From contig NZ_CP077683.1 of the NCBI RefSeq assembly GCF_019063845.1, positions 4,590,001-4,654,000 on the forward strand: a stretch of 64,000 nt of DNA, written 5' to 3'. The notes beneath the pieces were generated by a model. It was not told the DNA's origin and did no database searches. It saw only the letters and a list, made by a program, of their open reading frames with translations. Positions 58,798-64,000 of this stretch are shown here, piece by piece (position 1 is the stretch's first letter; every line of letters starts with the position of its first letter). A program made the position numbers and the translations under genes. Source of the stretch: Geomonas subterranea (lineage in GTDB: Bacteria; Desulfobacterota; Desulfuromonadia; Geobacterales; Geobacteraceae).

Positions 58798-59855
58798 TGA
58801 GCTCTATCCAGATCGGCGGGAGGGCCATCGGCCCGGACCACGCGCCGTTCATCATCGCCGAGATGTCGGGCAACCACAACCAGTCCCTGGAGCGGGCCCT
58901 GGAGATCGTCGAGGCCGCGGCCGCTTCCGGCGCGCACGCCCTGAAGCTGCAGACCTACACCGCCGACACCATGACGCTCGACCTGAAGGAGGGGGAGTTC
59001 TTCATCGAGGACCCCAAGAGCCTCTGGAAGGGGCGCTCCCTGTACGACCTGTACCAGGAGGCGCACACCCCCTGGGAGTGGCACAAGCCGATCTTCGACC
59101 GCTGCCGCGAACTGGGCCTCATCTGCTTCAGCACTCCCTTCGACGCCACCAGCGTCGAGTTCCTGGAGGAGCTGGACGTGCCCTGCTACAAGATTGCCTC
59201 CTTCGAGAACACGGACCTGCCGCTGATCCGCAAGGTGGCGGCGACGGGAAAGCCGGTCATCATCTCCACCGGCATGGCGAGCCTCGCGGAACTGGACGAG
59301 ACCGTGCGCGCGGCGCGCGAGGCGGGGTGTCGCGACTTGGTGCTCCTGAAGTGCACCAGCACCTACCCGAGCACCCCCGAGAACACCAACGCGCGCACCA
59401 TCCCGCACCTGAAGGAGCTCTTTGGCTGCCAGATCGGGCTCTCCGACCATTCCATGGGGGTGGGGGTCTCGGTGGCGGCGGTGGCCCTCGGGGCCACGGT
59501 GATCGAGAAGCACTTCACCCTGTGCCGTGCCGACGGCGGGGTCGATTCCACCTTCTCTCTGGAGCCGGAAGAGTTGAAGAGCCTGGTGCTGGAGACCGAG
59601 CGCGCCTGGCAGTCGCTGGGAGGTATCAGCTACGGCCCGACCGAGAAGGAGAAGAAGTCTCTGGTGTTCCGGCGCTCGCTCTACGTGGTCGAGGACGTCA
59701 AGGCCGGCGAGCCGTTCACCGGCAAAAACGTCCGCGCCATCAGGCCCGGCAACGGCCTCCCCACCAAGTACCTGGAGACCTTCCTGGGCAAGCGGGCGGC
59801 GGTCGACATCCGCAGGGGGACGCCGCTCTCCTTCGATCTCTTGGGCGGGCTCTAG
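58797..59855 (+). CDS. pseI: Pseudaminic acid synthase
   Basis: This enzyme condenses 2,4-diacetamido-2,4,6-trideoxy-L-altrose with phosphoenolpyruvate. The 352-residue NeuB-family protein has the TIM-barrel segments IIAEMSGNHNQSLERALEIV, ALKLQTYTADTMTLD, FSTPFDATSVEFLEEL, IISTGMASLAELDE, LKCTSTYPSTPENTN and GLSDHSMGVGVSVAAVALG. A C-terminal SAF/antifreeze-like domain (FRRSLYVVEDVKAGE...VRAIRPGNGL) follows. The NTNARTIPHL and metal-binding His residues are as in PseI rather than NeuB. PseG, which supplies its substrate, is not in the window. Confidence 0.93.
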   Translation: MSSIQIGGRAIGPDHAPFIIAEMSGNHNQSLERALEIVEAAAASGAHALKLQTYTADTMTLDLKEGEFFIEDPKSLWKGRSLYDLYQEAHTPWEWHKPIFDRCRELGLICFSTPFDATSVEFLEELDVPCYKIASFENTDLPLIRKVAATGKPVIISTGMASLAELDETVRAAREAGCRDLVLLKCTSTYPSTPENTNARTIPHLKELFGCQIGLSDHSMGVGVSVAAVALGATVIEKHFTLCRADGGVDSTFSLEPEELKSLVLETERAWQSLGGISYGPTEKEKKSLVFRRSLYVVEDVKAGEPFTGKNVRAIRPGNGLPTKYLETFLGKRAAVDIRRGTPLSFDLLGGL

Positions 59856-59924
59856 CGCCGGTCGTTTTTTCCTCTGCGGCTTGGCGTCGCGGACGATGCA
59901 ACTTTCAGAAAGGGTTTTGTGACT

Positions 59925-61403
59925 ATGGCAATGAGGCTCCTGTGCGTCTCCACATCTAAGAACACCAGCGTGATCTTGCAGAAGATCATGGACCAGTACC
60001 GCGATGAGATCGAGTTCCTGCTGCACGTAGGGGACAAGGACTCGGACCTCAAGGCGTCGTCCATGACCAGGATGACGAGGACCCGGGCGGTCGGCAAGAC
60101 CCACATCATGGACGGGCAGAAGTTCAACGGTCTGCTACACTCGGTTATCACCCGGGACGACTTCGAGAAGGACATCTCGATTTTCATAGACCACCTGCAT
60201 CGCAGGGACGAAAAGTTCTGTTATAAATCTCATAACCTCGCCTGCATGCAGGACTACCTGGATTACTACTACATCCTGTTCGACGTGATGGCGGAGAAGG
60301 TGATTGAGAACAACATCACGCACATGCTGTTCTTCAACGTCCCGCACCTGGCCTACGACACCATCCTCTACCAGATCGGCAAGAGCCTCGGGCTGAAGAT
60401 CGTGATCGTGACCCAGTCGCTGTTCCCGAACAAGTACTTCTCCATGCCCTCCATGGACGCCTATGGCAGCTTCGAACCGAAGAAGCACCAGGCGCCGCCG
60501 GCGCACATCGAGAAGAACAAGGAAATCGACCTCTTCTACATGAAGAACGTGAAGCAGGAGCAGGGGGAGACCGGGAAGATCACGGCGAAGGCGATCGGCC
60601 ACATCCTCTCCTTCCTGGCCATCAAGAAGCCCTCGTACCTGGCGAACCCCGTCAAGCTGTACGACATCCTGAAGCGGACCAACGACATCTACCGGCGGCT
60701 CCCCAAGTGGCGCGACCCGTTTGCACGCTTTTTCCACGTGAACGAGCTGGAGTACTTCGAGCACATCATCCAGTACGAGAAGACGGAGTACGACCTGGAC
60801 GTTCCGTTCGTCTACTTCCCGCTGCAGCTGCAGCCGGAGATGACCACCTCCGCGCTGGGGGGGTACTTCAGGGACCAGGCGCTCGCCATCGAGTGTCTGG
60901 CCAGCATCCTGCCGGAGAACGTGAAGATCTACGTCAAGGAGAACCCGAAGCAGGGGGCCTACAACAGGGGGCCGCTCTTCTACCACCGCCTGCGGCGCAT
61001 CAAGAACGTGGTGATCCTCCCCTCGTTCGCCAACACCCACACCCTGACCGACCGCTCCCTCTTTGTCTGCACCATCACCGGGACCGTGGGGTGGGAGGCG
61101 CTCATCAAGGGGAAGAAGGCGCTCATCTTCGGCAACACCTGGTACCAGTCCTTCCCCGGCGTGTTCAAGTACGGGGACAGCACCAGCTACGACGAGATCA
61201 TGAACTACCAGGTCGACCACGCCGAACTGGAGCAGGCCTTCGGCGCGCTCCTCTCCAAGTGCCACGACGGCGTGGTGGACCGGCACTACACCAAGCTGGT
61301 CCCGGAGTACGACGCGGCAAAGAACGACGAAGGTGCCTGCGCGCTCCTGATGGACCTCCTGAGGGGGAAGGCGGAGTTCACCTTCACCCCCCGCCCCGCG
61401 TAG
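59925..61403 (+). CDS. Capsule-synthesis (KpsS/KpsC)-like putative glycosyltransferase
   Basis: This protein has about 492 residues and no signal peptide. The Rossmann-like N-terminal part has [20 protein letters not shown] and [15 protein letters not shown]. The second half carries the capsule_synth pattern: [61 protein letters not shown] and [12 protein letters not shown]. The T-G-x-x-x-x-E-A and FG-W-Y elements are shared with Kdo transferases of the KpsS/KpsC type. Its position after pseI suggests a nonulosonic-acid transferase, but this is inference. The start could be GTG 59919, ATG 59925 or ATG 59931; aaaggg is at 59909-59914. Confidence 0.7.
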   Translation: MAMRLLCVSTSKNTSVILQKIMDQYRDEIEFLLHVGDKDSDLKASSMTRMTRTRAVGKTHIMDGQKFNGLLHSVITRDDFEKDISIFIDHLHRRDEKFCYKSHNLACMQDYLDYYYILFDVMAEKVIENNITHMLFFNVPHLAYDTILYQIGKSLGLKIVIVTQSLFPNKYFSMPSMDAYGSFEPKKHQAPPAHIEKNKEIDLFYMKNVKQEQGETGKITAKAIGHILSFLAIKKPSYLANPVKLYDILKRTNDIYRRLPKWRDPFARFFHVNELEYFEHIIQYEKTEYDLDVPFVYFPLQLQPEMTTSALGGYFRDQALAIECLASILPENVKIYVKENPKQGAYNRGPLFYHRLRRIKNVVILPSFANTHTLTDRSLFVCTITGTVGWEALIKGKKALIFGNTWYQSFPGVFKYGDSTSYDEIMNYQVDHAELEQAFGALLSKCHDGVVDRHYTKLVPEYDAAKNDEGACALLMDLLRGKAEFTFTPRPA

Positions 61404-61542
61404 GAGCGGAAACAGGCGCCGCCGATTGCAGGGCGGGGCGCATCGATGCCCAAAGCCGGCGCCGGAAGCCGGCCTCCTGTTGCAGCCAGTACATTTTTGC
61501 CGTTCCAGAAATCTGGCCGCCCCCCGCGGCATAGGAGGAATC

Positions 61543-62562
61543 ATGAGGAAGATGCTGGTTACCGGTGCCGCCGGTTTCATCGGCTTTCACCTGAGCAAGA
61601 GACTTTTGGCCGCCGGCGTCGAGGTGGTCGGTCTCGACAACCTGAACGACTACTACGACGTCAACCTGAAGTACGGCCGGCTGAAGCAGCTGGAAGAGAC
61701 GCCCGGCTTCCGCTTCGTCAAGATGGAGCTCGCAGACCGGGAGGGAATGGCGGCCCTGTTCGAGCGCGAGCGTTTCGACGTCGTGGTGAACCTCGCCGCC
61801 CAGGCGGGGGTACGCTACTCCCTGATCAACCCCTACGCCTACGTCGACAGTAACCTCTCCGGTTTCATGAACATCCTGGAAGGGTGCCGCCACCACGGGG
61901 TGAAGCACCTGGTCTACGCATCCTCCAGTTCCGTGTACGGCGCCAACACCTCGATGCCCTTCTCCGTGCACCACAACGTGGACCATCCCGTCTCGCTCTA
62001 CGCGGCCACCAAGAAAGCCAACGAGCTGATGGCCCACACCTACTCGAGCCTCTACGGCATACCCACCACGGGGCTGCGCTTCTTCACGGTGTACGGACCC
62101 TGGGGACGCCCGGACATGGCGCTCTTTTTGTTCACCAAGGCGATCATCGAGGGGCGTCCCATCGACGTCTTCAACTACGGCAAGATGCAGCGCGACTTCA
62201 CCTACATCGACGACATCGTCGAAGGGGTCACCCGCGTCATCGACCGCGTCCCGGAGAAGGATGGCTCCTGGAGCGGCGCCCATCCCGACCCGGGGACGAG
62301 CTACGCCCCGTACAAGATCTACAACATCGGCAACAACAATCCGGTTGAACTGCTGCGCTTCATCGAGGTGCTGGAGCAGGCCCTGGGGAAGGAAGCGCAG
62401 AAGAACCTGCTCCCGATCCAGGCCGGCGACGTTCCGGCCACCTATGCCGACGTCGACGACCTGATGCGGGACGTCGGGTTCCGCCCCGCCACCTCCATCG
62501 AGGACGGCGTCAACCGCTTCGTCGCCTGGTATCGCGAGTTCTACGGGGGACAAGGCCTGTAA
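61543..62562 (+). CDS. UDP-glucuronate 4-epimerase-like SDR
   Basis: This 339-residue extended SDR has [38 protein letters not shown] (the NDYYDxxLK signature of UDP-GlcA epimerases), [33 protein letters not shown] (Tyr-x-x-x-Lys), and [19 protein letters not shown]. It would supply UDP-galacturonate for the surface glycan. ATG 61543 has a perfect aggagga. The open frame back to 61426 is noncoding. The 61404-61542 interval shows only short GC palindromes. Confidence 0.9.
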   Translation: MRKMLVTGAAGFIGFHLSKRLLAAGVEVVGLDNLNDYYDVNLKYGRLKQLEETPGFRFVKMELADREGMAALFERERFDVVVNLAAQAGVRYSLINPYAYVDSNLSGFMNILEGCRHHGVKHLVYASSSSVYGANTSMPFSVHHNVDHPVSLYAATKKANELMAHTYSSLYGIPTTGLRFFTVYGPWGRPDMALFLFTKAIIEGRPIDVFNYGKMQRDFTYIDDIVEGVTRVIDRVPEKDGSWSGAHPDPGTSYAPYKIYNIGNNNPVELLRFIEVLEQALGKEAQKNLLPIQAGDVPATYADVDDLMRDVGFRPATSIEDGVNRFVAWYREFYGGQGL

Positions 62563-62599
62563 CAGGCGCCCCCAATCGGCAAGCTCTCCAGTTTCCTCT

Positions 62600-62699
62600 C
62601 CAACACCCTCTCCCCCCGGGAGAGGGTGCCCGAAGGGTGGGTGGGGGGCTTTTGAAGCTGGAATGCCCTCACCCTGGCCCTCTCCCGGAGGGAGAGGGG
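62600..62699. repeat. Intergenic ccctctccc/gagaggg repeat
   Basis: There are two hairpins: accctctcccc/gggagagggt at 62604-62627 and ccctctccc/gggagaggg at about 62677-62698, separated by gtgggtggggggcttttgaa. It belongs to the family seen at 45400 and 49312. The second hairpin abuts an ATG at 62700 and could provide a false ribosome site. Confidence 0.65.
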
Positions 62700-62744
62700 A
62701 TGCTGGATATTTACACCACCAAACACGCTGCAGAAAGGATCGCT

Positions 62745-63701
62745 GTGAAATACCGGCCACTCGATTTTTCTGGTGTCAGCACCTACCCGATAGCATCCCG
62801 CAAGAACAAGATGAACGTGCAGGAGCACTTCGCCAAGCCGGTTAGGCCCGGCATGACCGTTGCCGAACTCCTCGCCGCCATGCCCGACCAACTCGGCTCG
62901 CAGGCCCTGAACGGCGTCATCGACGCCGTCGTCGCCGCCCGCGCCAAGGGAAAGCCTGTGGTCCTGGCCATGGGGGGGCACGTGATCAAGTGCGGGCTCC
63001 AGCCGGTGCTCAAAGCCCTGATCGACGCCGGCGTCGTTACCGCCGTGGCGCTCAACGGTTCCGGCTCCATCCACGATTTCGAGATCGCCCTGATCGGGGC
63101 CACCAGCGAGGATGTGGGGGCCGTCCTTCACGCCGGCAACTTCGGCATGGCCGAGGAGACCGGGGCCCAGATCAACGAAGCGCTGAAGCAGGGCGTCGCG
63201 AAGGGGCTCGGGCACGGCGAGGCGCTGGGGCGTATGATACTGGAGCGCGAGCTGCCGTATCGGGAGCAGAGCCTGATGGCGGCGTGCGTGCAGAAGGGGA
63301 TCCCGGTCACCGTGCATGTAGCCATCGGCACCGACATCACCCATCAGCATCCCTCCGCCGACGGCGCCGTCCTGGGAGCCGCGAGCTTCACCGATTTCCG
63401 GATCTTCACCTCCGTCGTGTCCGAGCTCGGTGACGGCGGCGTCTATCTCAACATCGGCAGCGCTGTGCTGCTGCCCGAAGTCTTTCTGAAGGCCCTTTCC
63501 ATCGCGCAGAACCTGGGGCATCACGTCGACCGTTTCACCACCGCCAATTTCGACATGCAGCAGCACTACCGGCCGCTCACCAACGTGGTCAAGCGTCCAA
63601 CCTCGGGCGACAGCCGCGGCTACACCGTCACCGGGCACCATGAAATCATGATCCCGCTCTTGGCGGCGGGGATCATGGATCGGATGGGCACCGCCACTTG
63701 A
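62745..63701 (+). CDS. Deoxyhypusine synthase-like protein of unknown function
   Basis: This protein has about 318 residues. The core AMGGHVIKCGLQPVLKALID, ALNGSGSIHDFEIALIGATS, and IPVTVHVAIGTDITHQHPSADG resembles the deoxyhypusine synthase fold (G-G-x-x-K-x-G...GANxxHD...). The canonical GGGVxKH active-site lysine loop is replaced by GGVYLNIGSAVLLPEVFLKA. Bacteria lack eIF5A, so hypusination is unlikely; some bacterial relatives act on polyamines (homospermidine synthase-like). The role here is unknown. GTG 62745 with aagga is preferred, and ATG 62700 supplied by the repeat is an alternative. It is not obviously part of the glycan pathway. Confidence 0.6.
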   Translation: MKYRPLDFSGVSTYPIASRKNKMNVQEHFAKPVRPGMTVAELLAAMPDQLGSQALNGVIDAVVAARAKGKPVVLAMGGHVIKCGLQPVLKALIDAGVVTAVALNGSGSIHDFEIALIGATSEDVGAVLHAGNFGMAEETGAQINEALKQGVAKGLGHGEALGRMILERELPYREQSLMAACVQKGIPVTVHVAIGTDITHQHPSADGAVLGAASFTDFRIFTSVVSELGDGGVYLNIGSAVLLPEVFLKALSIAQNLGHHVDRFTTANFDMQQHYRPLTNVVKRPTSGDSRGYTVTGHHEIMIPLLAAGIMDRMGTAT

Positions 63702-63715
63702 TTCTGTCGTCCGAC

Positions 63716-63742
63716 CTGTAGGGGCGAATAATCATTCGCCCC
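63716..63742. repeat. REP palindrome beside the RAYT gene
   Basis: ctgta followed by ggggcgaat-aatc-attcgcccc, with 9-base perfect arms, lies 33 bases before the transposase start. It is the closest to the consensus of the copies seen in the window. Confidence 0.85.
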
Positions 63743-63774
63743 CGCCGCAGGCTATTCCACATTTGGAGGTGGCG

Positions 63775-64000
63775 ATGCCCTACGACCCGCACCTGCACCA
63801 TCGCCGCTCGGTTCGCCTGGAGGGCTTCGACTATTCTCAAAATGGCGCGTACTTCGTCACCGTTTGTGCCCATGAAAGACAAACTTTATTCGGTAGATTA
63901 GTGGCGGGCGATGCCGGAGTAACGGTGGAGCTGAGCGAGGCCGGTGCGGCGGCGCAGAGCTGCTGGCTGGAGATACCGCGACATTTCCCACTGGTCACCC
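63775..64000 (+). CDS. REP-associated tyrosine transposase (RAYT), N-terminal part
   Basis: From ATG 63775, which follows ggaggtggcg, the frame is open to the window end. It reads MPYDPHLHHRRSVRLEGFDY, then SQNGAYFVTVCAHERQTLFG, later SCWLEIPRHFPLV. HHRRSxRLxGxDYxxxGAYFVTxCxxxRxxLFG is the N-terminal signature of IS200-like RAYT proteins. The catalytic HUH (usually PNHxHG) and Tyr lie beyond the edge, so integrity cannot be judged. The family processes REP palindromes, and one sits immediately upstream. Confidence 0.88.
   Translation, partial: MPYDPHLHHRRSVRLEGFDYSQNGAYFVTVCAHERQTLFGRLVAGDAGVTVELSEAGAAAQSCWLEIPRHFPLVT

Noticed and set aside
59925-61403. Considered as the missing PseG
   Set aside because: Length (about 490 residues versus about 280-350) and motifs fit capsule_synth proteins. 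The N-terminal GxxxxGxGH-type motif of PseG/MurG-like hydrolases is not seen.
62700-62745. ATG 62700 as start of the deoxyhypusine-synthase-like gene
   Set aside because: Its purine-rich site is part of an intergenic repeat. GTG 62745 has its own aagga and fits the start of the conserved region better, though this is not certain.

Overview
The window looks like chromosomal DNA of a member of the Geobacterales (Geobacter/Geomonas/Citrifermentans type, Desulfobacterota). The evidence is high GC, a complete lipid A/outer-membrane biogenesis run, a secreted di-heme cytochrome, an HDOD-linked kinase, and typical Geobacter small envelope proteins. This placement is inferred from gene content and not from a database comparison. 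No tRNA, CRISPR array, phage or plasmid replication gene was seen. The only mobile-type gene is a partial REP-associated transposase at the right edge.

Layout. 1-2.7 kb: the 3' part of a 23S rRNA gene, a 5S rRNA gene and a terminator, with a REP-like palindrome in the spacer. 2.7-11 kb: an orphan radical SAM-SPASM enzyme, uracil-DNA glycosylase, a chemoreceptor with a sigma-28-type promoter, a small secreted protein, and a three-gene HDOD/hybrid-kinase operon. 11-26.6 kb: assorted housekeeping and envelope genes (DMT exporter, zincless Fpg/Nei glycosylase, DUF4142 protein, decayed malQ, di-heme peroxidase-like protein, two envelope proteins, lnt, glgX, aroC, sterol desaturase-like protein, metallopeptidase, ferredoxin-type protein). 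26.8-29.9 kb: a biotin operon (bioF, bioH-like, bioC) behind a promoter that overlaps a BirA-type operator. Then come ettA and an RCC1-repeat lipoprotein.

33-50.6 kb: lysS followed by a long co-directional outer-membrane assembly block: lolC, lolD, bamA, skp, lpxD, fabZ, lpxA, lpxB, msbA, an LpxL-type acyltransferase, waaA, lpxK, and a frameshifted heptosyltransferase. Together these make, export and glycosylate lipid A and insert outer-membrane proteins. Several gaps carry repeats: an inverted-repeat element, a duplicated ~115-bp element on both sides of fabZ, and a tandem REP (BIME-like) array before waaA.

50.7-63.7 kb: a surface-glycan region. It opens with a four-gene module that copies the logic of dltABCD (acyl-activating enzyme, acyl carrier protein, MBOAT acyltransferase, SGNH/DltD-like protein). 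Next are pseB-pseC-pseF-pseH-pseI for CMP-pseudaminic acid (pseG is not present), a KpsS/KpsC-like putative glycosyltransferase, a UDP-glucuronate epimerase and a deoxyhypusine-synthase-like protein. My best candidate for an undescribed system is this ACP-dependent glycan O-acylation module coupled to pseudaminate synthesis. The second candidate is the REP palindrome family (ribosomal spacer, bioC stop codon, waaA leader) together with the RAYT transposase at the window edge.
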